A stretch of 64,000 nt of DNA from Streptomyces verrucosisporus (GCF_017114865.1 NZ_JADEYH010000004.1:186001-250000); one strand, 5' to 3'; counted from the stretch's first letter, positions 15,422-25,956 are shown. The notes: generated by a model from the letters alone, not told the origin. Program-made: numbers and translations.

Positions 15422-17011
15422 ATGCCCACACCCCCGACCTCCGGCCCCGGTCCCCGCCCCGACGCCGACACCGGCACCGGGGCGGGAGCGGCGCACCCCC
15501 CGCGCGCGGAGGTCGACGAGACCCACACCGCGGTGCTGTTCTTCCTCGGGGACCGCGTCTACAAGCTCAAGAAGCCGGTCTCCCTGGGGTTCGTGGACTT
15601 CACCACCCCCGCCGCCCGGCGGTGGGGGTGCGAGCGGGAGATCGAGCTCAACCGCCGTTTCGCGCCCGACGTCTACCTGGGGCTCGCGGAGGTCCACTGC
15701 CCCTTCGACTCCCCCTCCGGACGGGAGGGGGACGGCGGACCCGAGCCGGTCGTGGTGATGCGCCGTATGCCGGCCGGGCGCCGGCTGTCCGCCCTGGTGC
15801 GCCGGGGCGAGGACGTACGGGAGCCGCTGCGGGCCGTGGCACGGCTGCTGGCGGCGCGGCACGCGGACTCCCCGCGCGGGCCAAAGGTGGTGCGCGAGGG
15901 CACCCGGGACGCGCTCGCCGGGCGCTGGGAGGCGAACTTCACCGAGGTCCGCGCCATGGAGGGCCCGGCCGGGCTGCCCGAGGGGGTGTCCGAGGCCGAG
16001 CGGCTGGTGCGCCGCTACCTCGGCGGCCGCGAGGTGCTGTTCGAGACGCGGATCCGGCGGAACCGGGTCGTCGACGGACACGGCGATCTGCGGGCCGAGG
16101 ACATCTTCTGCCTCGACGACGGCCCGCGCGTCCTGGACTGCCTGGAGTTCGACGACAGGCTGCGCCACGTCGACGGCCTGGACGACGCCGCCTTCCTCGC
16201 GATGGACCTGGAGCGGCTGGGCGCGCCGGACGCGGCGGCGTTCTTCCTGGCCCGCTACAGCGAGTACTCCGCGGACCCGGCGCCGCCCTCCTTGTGGCAC
16301 CACTACGTCGCCTACCGTGCCTTCGTCCGCGCCAAGGTCTCCCTCATCCAGGCCGTGCAGGGCGCGCCGGGGGCGCGGGAGGAGGCGCGGGGGCTGGTGA
16401 CGGCGGCCCTGCGCCACCTGCGCGCCTCCGCCGTACGCCTGGTGCTGGTCGGCGGGCTGCCGGCCCGCGGCAAGTCCACGCTCTCGGGGGCGCTGGCGGA
16501 CCGGATGGGGGTCACGCTGCTCAGCAGCGACCGCGTCCGCAAGGAGCTGGCGGGCATCCCGGCCGAGCGGCCGGCGCCCGCCCCGTACGGCGAGGGCCTG
16601 TACACGCCCGAGCGGACGCGCGCCACCTACTCCGCCCTCCTGGACCGCGCGGCCGCCCTGCTGTCCTCGGGCGAGTCGGTGGTGCTGGACGCGAGCTGGA
16701 CGGATCCGGAGCAGCGGGAGGCGGCACGGCGGACCGCCGAGCGCGCCGGCGCGGAGCTGGTCGCCCTGAACTGCCGGACGCCGGGTGATGTGGCCGACTC
16801 CCGGCTGGCCGGCCGCGAGCCGGGGGTCTCCGACGCCGGGGCGGAGGTGGCCGCCGCGATGGCGCGGCGGGAGGTGCCGTGGCCGGAGGCCGTCACCGTG
16901 GACACCTCCGGCCCGCTCCGGGCGACGGCCGACCAGGCGCTGGCGGCGGTGTACCCGCACGGCGCCGGGCCCGCGCCGGCCTTCCGCCGCCCCTACATGG
17001 AGCCGGGCTGA
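15422..17011 (+). CDS. Bifunctional APH-like kinase / P-loop ATP-binding protein
   Basis: A 529-residue cytoplasmic fusion. Residues about 25-320 resemble aminoglycoside-phosphotransferase-like kinases: VYKLKKPVSLGFVDF near the N-terminus, the catalytic loop HGDLRAEDIF (H220, D222) and LDCLEFDDRLRHVD as the metal-binding part. Residues about 335-520 are a gluconokinase-like P-loop domain with Walker A GGLPARGKST (K351) and YGEGLYTPERTRATY. Such fusions are common near Usp and CBS genes in dormancy islands; no substrate is proven, and antibiotic resistance should not be assumed from the APH fold. The ATG follows AAGGAGC. Confidence 0.88.
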   Translation: MPTPPTSGPGPRPDADTGTGAGAAHPPRAEVDETHTAVLFFLGDRVYKLKKPVSLGFVDFTTPAARRWGCEREIELNRRFAPDVYLGLAEVHCPFDSPSGREGDGGPEPVVVMRRMPAGRRLSALVRRGEDVREPLRAVARLLAARHADSPRGPKVVREGTRDALAGRWEANFTEVRAMEGPAGLPEGVSEAERLVRRYLGGREVLFETRIRRNRVVDGHGDLRAEDIFCLDDGPRVLDCLEFDDRLRHVDGLDDAAFLAMDLERLGAPDAAAFFLARYSEYSADPAPPSLWHHYVAYRAFVRAKVSLIQAVQGAPGAREEARGLVTAALRHLRASAVRLVLVGGLPARGKSTLSGALADRMGVTLLSSDRVRKELAGIPAERPAPAPYGEGLYTPERTRATYSALLDRAAALLSSGESVVLDASWTDPEQREAARRTAERAGAELVALNCRTPGDVADSRLAGREPGVSDAGAEVAAAMARREVPWPEAVTVDTSGPLRATADQALAAVYPHGAGPAPAFRRPYMEPG

Positions 17012-17100
17012 CGGGCCGGCCGACAGGCTGACGGGCCGGGCCGTGCGGGGGCACGCCCCGCGAAGGTGCGCCGGGCCGCGCACGGAAGGATGATTCGGAC

Positions 17101-18465
17101 ATGACCGGACAGATGGCCGTCCCCGGAGCGCTCACCACGGACCTGTACGAGGTGAGCATGGCCCTGGCCTACCTGCGCGAGGACATGACCGGCGAGGCCG
17201 TCTTCAGCCTGTTCGTGCGGAAGCTGCCGCCGCACCGCGGCTTCCTGGTGGCGGCGGGGCTGGAGTCGGCGCTGTCGTACCTGGAGGGGCTGCGGGTCGG
17301 CGCGAGCGAGGCCGCCGCCTTCGCCGAGGCGCTGCACCGGCCGGTGGAGGACCTGGAGCCGATGCGGGGCCTGGAGTTCACCGGCGAGGTGCGGGCCGTG
17401 CCCGAGGGCCGGATCGTACTGGCGGGCGAGCCGCTGCTGGAGGTGACCGCCCCGCTGCCGCAGGCGCAGCTGGTGGAGACCTGCCTGCTCAACCAGATCA
17501 GCCACCAGACCGCCGTCGCCTCGAAGGCGGCGCGCTGCGTCCTGGCCGCAGGGGGCCGCCCGGTGGTGGACTTCTCGCTGCGCCGCACCCACGGAATCGA
17601 GGCGGGCCTGCGCATGGCCCGGCTCGGCTCCCTGGTGGGTTTCGCCGGCACCAGCGACGTGGCCGCGTCCGCCGCCTACGGCATCCCGGCGGTGGGCACC
17701 ATGGCGCACTCCTTCGTGGAGGCCTACGAGGACGAGGAGGCGGCCTTCCGCGCCTTCGCCCGGGTCCATCCGGGCCCGGTGACCTTCCTGGTGGACACCT
17801 ACGACACCGAGGAGGGCGTGCGGACGGCGGCGCGGGTGCTGCGCGACCTGGGGTACGGGCCCGGCTGCGCCGTCCGGCTGGACAGCGGCGATCTGGGCGA
17901 ACTGGCCGTGCGCGCGCGGCGGATCCTGGACGGGGCGGGGCTTGAGGAGGTGCGGATCACCGCCAGCGGCGGCCTGGACGAGTACGGCGTCGACCGCCTG
18001 GTGCGCTCGGGCGCCCCGATCGACGTCTACGCCGTGGGCACCCGCGTCGGGGTCTCGGCCGACGCCCCCTACCTGGACTCCGCCTACAAGCTGGTGTCCT
18101 ACGACGGGCGGCCGGTGATGAAGCTGTCGGCCGCCAAGGTGACCGCCCCGGGGGCCAAGCAGGTCTTCCGCGGCCCCGGCTTCGCCGATGTCGTCGCCCT
18201 GCGGGGGGAGGAGCCGCCGCCCGGCGCCGAACCGCTGCTGGAGACGGTGATGACCGGTGGCCGGCGCGTCGCCGCCCCCGCGACGCTGGCGGCCGCCCGC
18301 GAGCGCTTGGAGGCCGATCTGGCCCGGCTGCCCGAGGAGGCCCGGCGCGTGGTGGATCCGGTGCCCCCGGAGCCCGTCGCCTCCGGGGCCCTGTCGCGTC
18401 TGACCGACGAGGTGCGCTCCCGTATCGAGGAGCGGGTGCTCGGCGGCCGTGCGGCGGCCGGCTGA
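17101..18465 (+). CDS. pncB: Nicotinate phosphoribosyltransferase
   Basis: A 454-residue enzyme that makes nicotinate mononucleotide from nicotinate and PRPP, driven by ATP, in the Preiss-Handler NAD salvage pathway. The N-terminus LTTDLYEVSMALAYLREDM and FSLFVRKLPPHRGFLVAAGLE are family landmarks. FSLRRTHGIEAG carries the histidine that is phosphorylated (H164), and RLDSGDLGELA and ASGGLDEY supply PRPP-binding residues. It lies 89 bp after the kinase fusion on the same strand and may be co-transcribed. In streptomycete dormancy islands a pncB copy is a recurrent member, consistent with NAD supply under low oxygen. Confidence 0.95.
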   Translation: MTGQMAVPGALTTDLYEVSMALAYLREDMTGEAVFSLFVRKLPPHRGFLVAAGLESALSYLEGLRVGASEAAAFAEALHRPVEDLEPMRGLEFTGEVRAVPEGRIVLAGEPLLEVTAPLPQAQLVETCLLNQISHQTAVASKAARCVLAAGGRPVVDFSLRRTHGIEAGLRMARLGSLVGFAGTSDVAASAAYGIPAVGTMAHSFVEAYEDEEAAFRAFARVHPGPVTFLVDTYDTEEGVRTAARVLRDLGYGPGCAVRLDSGDLGELAVRARRILDGAGLEEVRITASGGLDEYGVDRLVRSGAPIDVYAVGTRVGVSADAPYLDSAYKLVSYDGRPVMKLSAAKVTAPGAKQVFRGPGFADVVALRGEEPPPGAEPLLETVMTGGRRVAAPATLAAARERLEADLARLPEEARRVVDPVPPEPVASGALSRLTDEVRSRIEERVLGGRAAAG

Positions 18466-18517
18466 CTCGCGCAGGCCCGCCGTACGGCCCGAGGCGTGGC
18501 ACGGCCTGCGGCGCGAC

Positions 18518-18554
18518 GGGCCCCGGGCGGTGGCCTGGTCGCCGCCCGGGGCCC
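18518..18554. terminator. Bidirectional terminator after pncB
   Basis: A perfect 13-bp inverted repeat, GGGCCCCGGGCGG (18518-18530) and CCGCCCGGGGCCC (18542-18554), with an 11-nt loop. It lies between the convergent ends of pncB (+) and the secreted-protein operon (-). Confidence 0.8.
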
Positions 18555-18594
18555 TCGGGAGGGGGAGCCGCCGCTCCCCCGGTCAGTCGGCCGG

Positions 18595-20290
<1,696 letters not shown>

Positions 20291-20496
20291 GACACACCCT
20301 TCCGGCGGAGCCCGCGAACATCTCGCGGACGCGCCTGTGGCATACGGATTGCGAGGTTCTGTGCTGGTGCGGTGCTGGTGGTTCCTGCCGGTGCGGTGCT
20401 GGTACCGGGCCGGTGCACGCGGCCCGGCGACGCGCCGGCACCCGCGGTGGCGCGGCTCCGCCCCGCGCCCGGCCGGGGCACACGGGGGGCTCCTCC

Positions 20497-20562
20497 GGTA
20501 TTAGTGAACATGTCAATACCGGCGAGTAGGTTGACTGTAGGTACGCCACTGGTCACTGGCAA
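20497..20562 (-). promoter_or_regulatory. Promoter with downstream operator for the DUF6230 operon
   Basis: On the reverse strand, TTGCCA (20562-20557), a 17-bp spacer and TACAGT (20539-20534) form a good HrdB-type promoter. From about seven bases past the -10 element lies a dyad, GGTATT at 20497-20502 and AATACC at 20515-20520, with a 12-bp centre. That is where a TetR-type repressor would block initiation. The mRNA leader would be about 235 nt. No candidate repressor gene is adjacent. Confidence 0.5.
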
Positions 20563-20632
20563 GGTTCCGCGCAGCCCCTTTTCGGCCATTCGGCGGCCCT
20601 CCGGCGACCACTCGGCGGCCGTCCGCGAAAGA

Positions 20633-20670
20633 GCCGGCCCCGGAACCCTTCGAAGGGTTCCGGGGCCGGC
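20633..20670. terminator. Perfect 38-bp palindrome, terminator of the DUF4236 gene
   Basis: Two 19-base arms without spacer, centred on TTCGAA at 20651/20652 and beginning GCCGGCCCCGGAACCCTTC. It is 37 bp after the DUF4236 stop on the reverse strand. Confidence 0.8.
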
Positions 20671-20707
20671 CCTGGGTGTGTCGCGCGACTCGGGGGCCGC
20701 CTCGGTC

Positions 20708-20917
20708 TCAGCGGCCGCCGCGACGGCTCCGGCTCGTCGCCGTCCTGCGGTATCCGAACGGGCCGGGAAGATTCATCGACGTGGTGCGCCGCCCCCTGGA
20801 CCCGAACGTGTACCTGGGACCCTTCCCCCTGCCCAGGCTGAGCGACCAGGAGCGGCGGTTGCGGTTCAGGCGCACTCCGGGCAGGATCCGGATGCTCTTG
20901 CGGAACGTGACGGCCAT
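20708..20917 (-). CDS. DUF4236 small protein
   Basis: A 69-residue protein matching DUF4236: FRKSIRILPGVRLNRNRRSWSLSLGRGKGPRYTFGSRGRRTTSMNLPGPFGYRRT. The family pattern is F-R-(K/R)-S-I-x-x-x-P-G-V-R-x-N, then S-x-S-x-G, then G-x-R-x-T-x-x-x-P-G. It is usually found at the N-terminus of larger proteins or alone; function is unknown. The ATG is preceded by GAGGAGGACCGT. The tail is basic (RSRRGGR). Confidence 0.82.
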   Translation of the reverse strand: MAVTFRKSIRILPGVRLNRNRRSWSLSLGRGKGPRYTFGSRGRRTTSMNLPGPFGYRRTATSRSRRGGR

Positions 20918-21016
20918 ACGGTCCTCCTCGGCTCGGTTTTCTGCGGCGTACCCGGCGGCGAACCGCCCCGCCGAGTACGGATGTTGCCCGTATGCCCGAC
21001 TTCGGCTCCGCCGAAC

Positions 21017-21322
21017 TCAGCCGTCTCCGTCCCCCCTGCCGCTCCCGCCCTCCCCCGGCGAGGCGGCGCGGCGGGCCGCCTCCGCCAGAGCCTGCTCCCT
21101 GCTCATCCCGACGAGCACGGCGGCCGGGACCGCCGCCGCGGCGCAGCCGCCGTCGTGGTCGTACGCCAGGTCGTCCAGGAAGCCCCGCCCGCGCAGGGAC
21201 CACACGCGCGGACGCACCGTCAGCGGGCGCCCGCGCAGCAGCAGCGGGCCACCGCACACGCAGCAGTGCGTCACCTCCGGCTCCCACGGGCCGCCGACGG
21301 CGCGCACGACGGACTCAGACAT
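21017..21322 (-). CDS. Small protein with a CxxC motif
   Basis: A 101-residue protein of unknown family. A single CCVCGGPLLL knuckle near residue 20 suggests a half zinc ribbon; HDGGC later in the chain (near residue 59) may supply another ligand. The C-terminus is Gly-rich (GEGGSGRGDGDG). The ATG overlaps the end of the upstream membrane-protein gene by eight bases, so it is probably translated from the same mRNA. Confidence 0.6.
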   Translation of the reverse strand: MSESVVRAVGGPWEPEVTHCCVCGGPLLLRGRPLTVRPRVWSLRGRGFLDDLAYDHDGGCAAAAVPAAVLVGMSREQALAEAARRAASPGEGGSGRGDGDG

Positions 21323-21929
21323 CGCGCCCCTCCTCTCCGCTCTCTCCCCGGCCGGCCTCTCCCCCGCCGGCCCGGGCGGCGCGCAGCAGCGCCCTGCGCG
21401 TCCACCACTCCCGCAGCGTCCATTCCAGCTCCGCCAGGGCGCCGGCCGCCAGCACGGCGCTCGCCGCCCATCGGCATGCCGCGTGCCAGAACGAGGCGCC
21501 CTCGGGGGCCGCGAGGGCCAGCGCCCCGCCCGCGCCCAGCAGGGCGATCCCCAGGTTGTAGGTCAGGGCCGCGCGGCGGCTCTGCCGCAGCCACTCCCCG
21601 AAGTGGCGGCGCTGCTCCCGGCGCAACAGCTCGGCGGAGGGCCTGAAGGAATCCGGCGGGTGCCAGGACTCCACGTCCGCGGGGGAGTACAGGTGCCGGC
21701 GGGCGTGGAAGCCGTACTGCACACTGCCGACGAGCGCGGCGAAGGCGAGGGTGAGCAGCAGCATCGCGGGGCCGGGCCAGCGGAACTTCTCGGCGTCCGC
21801 GCCCAGCACGCCGACGGTGGCGATGCAGGCGCCGGCCAGCAGCGGCGCGGCGACGAAGTGGGCCGCCTCGGACGCACCGCCCTGCCCCAGCGGCACCGGC
21901 CTTCCCCAACTCCCCTGTCCCTCAGCCAT
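21315..21929 (-). CDS. Membrane protein of unknown function
   Basis: A 204-residue protein with about four hydrophobic segments: FVAAPLLAGACIATVGVLG, AMLLLTLAFAALVGSVQYGF, LTYNLGIALLGAGGALALA and ASAVLAAGALAELEW. A cytoplasmic loop contains RHLYSPADVESWHPPDSF. No catalytic motif seen. The ATG at 21927-21929 was preferred to a GTG 12 codons upstream. It forms a short operon with the CxxC protein. Confidence 0.68.
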   Translation of the reverse strand: MAEGQGSWGRPVPLGQGGASEAAHFVAAPLLAGACIATVGVLGADAEKFRWPGPAMLLLTLAFAALVGSVQYGFHARRHLYSPADVESWHPPDSFRPSAELLRREQRRHFGEWLRQSRRAALTYNLGIALLGAGGALALAAPEGASFWHAACRWAASAVLAAGALAELEWTLREWWTRRALLRAARAGGGEAGRGESGEEGRDV

Positions 21930-22036
21930 GTTCGCCCCCGCTTCTCCCCCGCATCCTGCGCGCACCAGTTTCGTGGCCGAGGGCGCGGCCCGTAAAGCGC
22001 GTTCCTGCCCGGCGGCCGCCCTCTCCTGCCGGTGCG

Positions 22037-22702
22037 CTACCGGGGTGTGGTGATCAGCAGCGAGTTGGACACGACGGGGACGGGCAAGGGCAGGTCCACA
22101 TAGGCGGTCTCGGGATCCCTGACCGCCTTCACCTCGCGGTAGGTGGCGTCGTCCATCAGGACGGCGATCAGGGATCGCTCGGACCCAGGCGCGGTGGTGC
22201 TGAGATCCGCGTCGTAGGTGTAACGCCCCGGCCCCTGCCGCCCCAGCTCGTACCTCAGGGTGTAGTGGACGCGCGGCCGGTCCGGATCACCGGTCTCCTT
22301 GCGCACCACCCACGACAGGCGGTCCCCCGGCCCGACCTCGCACCTCACCGTGGCCACCGCATGCGCCCCGGAACGGGTCGGTTCCCCCTTGAGCTCGATC
22401 AGCACCTGCCGGTCGTCCGACGCCTCGCAGCGGGGCGCGGACCCCGGCCGGCCGGAGACCTCGGCCGAAGGTGAGCGGACACCGTCCGCCACCGACGGTG
22501 CGGAGCCGTTCTCCTCGGACCTGAACAAGTCGTAGACCTCCTGCCAGACTCCCAGGGTCTGGCCAAGAAGCGCCACGACGGCCATGCCTACCATGCAGAA
22601 GCCGATGATCCTTCTGCCCAACGGGCCGACGGTGGCGTTCTGCCCTCCGTCGAGGGCGGGTTCGGGTGTCTGCTGCGAGTCGGCCACCTCGTCATCACGC
22701 AT
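22037..22702 (-). CDS. Single-pass membrane protein, unknown function
   Basis: A 221-residue protein. The first 30 residues are cytoplasmic and polar (MRDDEVADSQQTPEPALDGG), then one membrane helix (IIGFCMVGMAVVALLGQTLGVW). The rest is an extracytoplasmic beta-rich domain (QVLIELKGEPTRSGAHAVATVRCEV, LSWVVRKETGDP, RYTYDADLSTTAPGSERSLIAVLMDDATYREV). No homologous family recognised. It is divergent from the YcxB-like gene with 112 bp between starts. Confidence 0.65.
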   Translation of the reverse strand: MRDDEVADSQQTPEPALDGGQNATVGPLGRRIIGFCMVGMAVVALLGQTLGVWQEVYDLFRSEENGSAPSVADGVRSPSAEVSGRPGSAPRCEASDDRQVLIELKGEPTRSGAHAVATVRCEVGPGDRLSWVVRKETGDPDRPRVHYTLRYELGRQGPGRYTYDADLSTTAPGSERSLIAVLMDDATYREVKAVRDPETAYVDLPLPVPVVSNSLLITTPR

Positions 22703-22814
22703 ATCGGTGTTATCCCCTCCGGACGCACCGGTCAGCCACAATCGACAGGGTGGGGCACGGAGCCCGGGAGCCCTGGTCAAGGCGGTCCGCCGGGTGCCAC
22801 TACGATCCCGCTCC

Positions 22815-23369
22815 ATGGAGAACGAGGAGCGGGAGGCGGCCCCGGTGTCGGCCGACATCGAGCTGACCTATCTGCCGACTCGGGCCGACATGGCCGAGGC
22901 TCTGCGCGCACGGTCCGGCTCCTCCGCGCACTGGTGGCGTCTGCCATTGGCCGCCGGGCTGATCACGGCGGCCGTTCTTGTGGCCCTCCTGACGCTCTCG
23001 GCGCCCAAGGGTGTGACCGTGCTGGTGGCCGTAGCCCTGTGCCCGGTCCTGGGGAGTCTCGTGGGCGGGTGGGCGAACCAGCTGCACCGGGTGCGGCGGA
23101 TGACCAGGTACGCGCGTTCCCAGGGCGAGTACACCATGCGGGCGGACGACACCGGCGTACACGCCGCCACGGCACTCGTGGAGACCACGATCCCGTGGGC
23201 GTCGTTCCGCCACTACATCGAGACGGCGAACCTCTTCGTACTGGTCATCGACGACACGGTGGGCGGAATGGCCCTGCTGCCGAAGCGCGGACTGCGCGAC
23301 GGGGCGAGCGTCGACGGGATGCGGGCGGTCGTGGCGCGGCATCTCGAACCGCTTCCGTCCAGCGTCTGA
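22815..23369 (+). CDS. YcxB-like membrane protein
   Basis: A 184-residue protein with an N-terminal polar segment, two membrane helices (WWRLPLAAGLITAAVLVALLTL and GVTVLVAVALCPVLGSLVGGW) and a C-terminal YcxB-like domain with the typical order YTMRADDTGVHAATALVETTIPWASFRHYIETANLFVLVIDD and LLPKRGL. The domain is PH-like and faces the cytoplasm. Function unknown. The ATG at 22815 gives MENEEREAAP. Confidence 0.82.
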   Translation: MENEEREAAPVSADIELTYLPTRADMAEALRARSGSSAHWWRLPLAAGLITAAVLVALLTLSAPKGVTVLVAVALCPVLGSLVGGWANQLHRVRRMTRYARSQGEYTMRADDTGVHAATALVETTIPWASFRHYIETANLFVLVIDDTVGGMALLPKRGLRDGASVDGMRAVVARHLEPLPSSV

Positions 23370-23394
23370 CCGGGCAGCGAAACGGCCGGTCGAG

Positions 23395-23418
23395 GTCATC
23401 GGCCGAGACCGATGACCC
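23395..23418 (+). terminator. Terminator of the YcxB-like gene
   Basis: GGTCATCGG and CCGATGACC form a 9-bp stem with a 6-nt loop, 25 bp after the stop codon. Confidence 0.65.
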
Positions 23419-23781
23419 CACGCCGGCGACCCGTGGCCGAACGCCTCGACGGTCACGATCAGAGTGGCCATGACAACTTCGCCCCGTTCCAGAGGGCGAA
23501 CCCCTGGCTGCGCGACTCCGGACGCGTGATGGGCGCCACACACTCCCAGGGCGTCTGGGTCTTCAACCCGCGGCGCCCCAACGCGGCATCCTTCCCCGTC
23601 CAGCGCCGGTGACCTTCGCGGGCCGCCACCGCATGCGCCCGTACGGCTCCGGTCACATGGGCGCATGCGATGGCGTCCCGGCCCCCCGGAGGCGCGACGG
23701 ACGGTTCACGCGGTCCCCCCTCCCCCACAGGTGACTCTCAGTAGAGTGAGGTGATCCGAGAAGGGCCTCCGAAGGGACGGA
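23419..23781. other. Non-coding region upstream of the helicase, with a long hairpin
   Basis: About 360 bp without a convincing gene. It contains an 11-bp perfect inverted repeat, CGCATGCGCCC (23630-23640) and its complement (23659-23669), with an 18-nt loop, 112 bp before the helicase start. It could be a terminator for upstream read-through or a regulatory site. Confidence 0.5.
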
Positions 23782-25935
23782 ATGGCGACACTGGGCATGC
23801 ACCGGGATTTCCTGCTGGAGTTCGCCGGGCTGGAGAAAGCCGTCCAGAGACGCGTGTACGAGGTGTTCGAGAAGTTCGCCGAGGCCACGCACACGGGACT
23901 CCACCTCGAAAAGCTGACACACCAGCGGGACCCGCGGATCCGGACCATCCGCATCACCGGCTTCTGGCGGGGCGTCGTCCTCAAGGCGGAAACCGGCGAC
24001 AGCTACCTGCTGCTGAGAGTCCTTCCCCACGACAAGGCCAACGAGTGGGCCACGAAGCACCGGGCCTCCGTCAACGAGGCCACCCAGGGCGTCGAGATCC
24101 GCAACGACGTCGCTCTGGAGCGGGTCACGGCCGGGCTGCGCGCCCGGGCGGCCGAGGAACCCTCCCGTCTGTTCCCCGTCCCGAAGTTCCCGGACAAGGT
24201 GCTTCGCAGCCTCGGTGTGGACGAGGAGATCCTGCCCATCATCCGGCTGGTGCCGGACGAGACTCATCTGGAGGCGCTGCACAAGGTGCTCCCGGAGCAG
24301 CAGTACGACGTGCTCCTCGGACTCGCCACCGGAATGGAACCGGCCGAGATCGACCGGGAGATCGTCCAGGCGTACGCCCGGACCGCGCCGGAGCGGGCCG
24401 ACTCCCCCGGCGGTGACGAACTCGCGACCGCCATGGCCCGTTCACGCGGCCGGGTCGCGCTGGTCTCCGGCACCGACGAGCTGCAGGAGATCCTGGAGCG
24501 GCCGTTCGACGCATGGCGGGTCTTCCTGCATCCGAGCCAGTACCGGGTCGCGTACCACGAGGGCTACGCCGGCCCGGCACGCGTCATGGGCGGCCCCGGT
24601 ACGGGTAAGACGGTGGTCGCCCTGCACCGGGCGTACCACCTGGCGCGGCAGCTGCCCGCAGACACGCCCGACGGCTGCGTGCTGCTGACCACCTACACCA
24701 AGGACCTGGCCGCCGAACTGGAGCGGAGCCTGGAGCTGCTGGTGACGGACGCCGCCGTCCGCACGAGGATCCGGGTGGTGAACGTCGACGCCCTGGCGAA
24801 CGAGATGGTACGGGCGCGGCGCGGCGGCGCACCACTGAAGCTGGTCTTCGACCAGAAGGAGATCACCGCACGCTGGGCGCGGATCGCCCGCCGCCTGGAT
24901 CTCGACTTCACGGACGTGTTCCTGGACCAGGAGTGGCAGCAGGTCGTCCTCGCTCAGGCGCTCACCACACCGGAGGAGTACCTGAAGGCGCCGAGGACCG
25001 GACGGGGCAGCCCGCTCGGGCCGCTGAAGCGGCTCCAGGTGTGGCGGGCGATCGCCGCCTTCGAGGAGCAGTTGCGGCAGGCCGGCGAGTGGACCTTCCT
25101 GCAGGTGTGCGCCGAGGCGGCGCGTGTCACGGAGGAACTCGGCGAGCGGCCGTTCCGGCACGTGGTGGTCGACGAGGCACAGGACCTGCATCCCGCGCAG
25201 TGGCGGTTCCTCCGCTCCCTCTCGGTCCCCGGCCCCGACGACCTGTTCATCGCCGGCGACACCCATCAGCGCATATACGGCAACCGTGTCTCACTGCGCT
25301 CGCTCGGCATCCCGGTGATGGGACGCTCGCACAGACTGCGGATCAACTACCGCACCACACAGGAGATCCTCCTGTGGTCCGCCTCACTGCTGACCGGCGA
25401 GGAACCGGACGACATGGACGGTGCGAAGGAGTCCCTGGCCGGCTACCGCTCCACCATGCACGGCGAACGGCCGGAGGCCGCCGCGCACGCGACCAGGTCC
25501 GAGGAGATGGCCGCGCTGGTGGCCCGGGTGGAGAAGTGGATCGCTTCGGGGGTGGAGGCGGAGCACATCGGAATCGCGGTGCGGTTCCTGCAGTTCGGGC
25601 GGGACATCGCGCGAGCTCTGGAGGGAGCCGGGATCGCGGCGTGCGTACTGGGCCGCGGACGCGGCGGCCCCGGAGTGCGGGTCGCGACCATGCACCGGAT
25701 GAAGGGGCTGGAGTTCCGGTGCGTGGCCGTGGCCGGCGTGAACGACGGCACCGTGCCGATGAAGTCGGCGGTCACTTTGGCGGAGGTCGACGCACAGCAG
25801 CACCAGGAGGACATGAACAGCGAGCTGAGCCTGCTCTTCGTGGCGTGCACACGGGCACGGGAGGCGCTCCGGGTGTCCTGGCACGGCACGCCGAGCCCGT
25901 TCTTGGCGCCCGTCATGGGCAGGGACTCCTCGTAG
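23782..25935 (+). CDS. RelE-fold/UvrD superfamily-1 helicase fusion
   Basis: A 717-residue protein. Residues about 5-95 read like a RelE/ParE toxin fold (LEKLTHQRDPRIRTIRITGFWRGVVLKAETGDSYLLLRVLPHDKANEWA). A helical linker follows, then a UvrD/Rep-type SF1A helicase. Motif I is GGPGTGKTVVALHRA near residue 272, motif Ia LLTTYTKDLA, motif II VVVDEAQDLHPAQWRFL, motif III FIAGDTHQRIYG, motif IV INYRTTQEIL, motif V VATMHRMKGLEFRCVAV and motif VI LLFVACTRAREALRVSW. It is ATP-dependent in family terms. Stand-alone genes of this type are common in defence regions. It converges with the GmrSD-like gene. Confidence 0.9.
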   Translation: MATLGMHRDFLLEFAGLEKAVQRRVYEVFEKFAEATHTGLHLEKLTHQRDPRIRTIRITGFWRGVVLKAETGDSYLLLRVLPHDKANEWATKHRASVNEATQGVEIRNDVALERVTAGLRARAAEEPSRLFPVPKFPDKVLRSLGVDEEILPIIRLVPDETHLEALHKVLPEQQYDVLLGLATGMEPAEIDREIVQAYARTAPERADSPGGDELATAMARSRGRVALVSGTDELQEILERPFDAWRVFLHPSQYRVAYHEGYAGPARVMGGPGTGKTVVALHRAYHLARQLPADTPDGCVLLTTYTKDLAAELERSLELLVTDAAVRTRIRVVNVDALANEMVRARRGGAPLKLVFDQKEITARWARIARRLDLDFTDVFLDQEWQQVVLAQALTTPEEYLKAPRTGRGSPLGPLKRLQVWRAIAAFEEQLRQAGEWTFLQVCAEAARVTEELGERPFRHVVVDEAQDLHPAQWRFLRSLSVPGPDDLFIAGDTHQRIYGNRVSLRSLGIPVMGRSHRLRINYRTTQEILLWSASLLTGEEPDDMDGAKESLAGYRSTMHGERPEAAAHATRSEEMAALVARVEKWIASGVEAEHIGIAVRFLQFGRDIARALEGAGIAACVLGRGRGGPGVRVATMHRMKGLEFRCVAVAGVNDGTVPMKSAVTLAEVDAQQHQEDMNSELSLLFVACTRAREALRVSWHGTPSPFLAPVMGRDSS

Positions 25936-25940
25936 CGCGG

Positions 25941-25956
25941 CCGTCCGGCCGGACGG
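25941..25956. terminator. Palindrome between convergent defence-like genes
   Basis: CCGTCCGGCCGGACGG, a 16-bp palindrome with no loop, six bases after the helicase stop and 58 before the GmrSD stop. Possible bidirectional terminator. Confidence 0.35.

Noticed and set aside
23412..23728. Short ORFs on both strands after the YcxB-like gene
   Set aside because: No ribosome site or family; low-complexity translations between a terminator and a hairpin.
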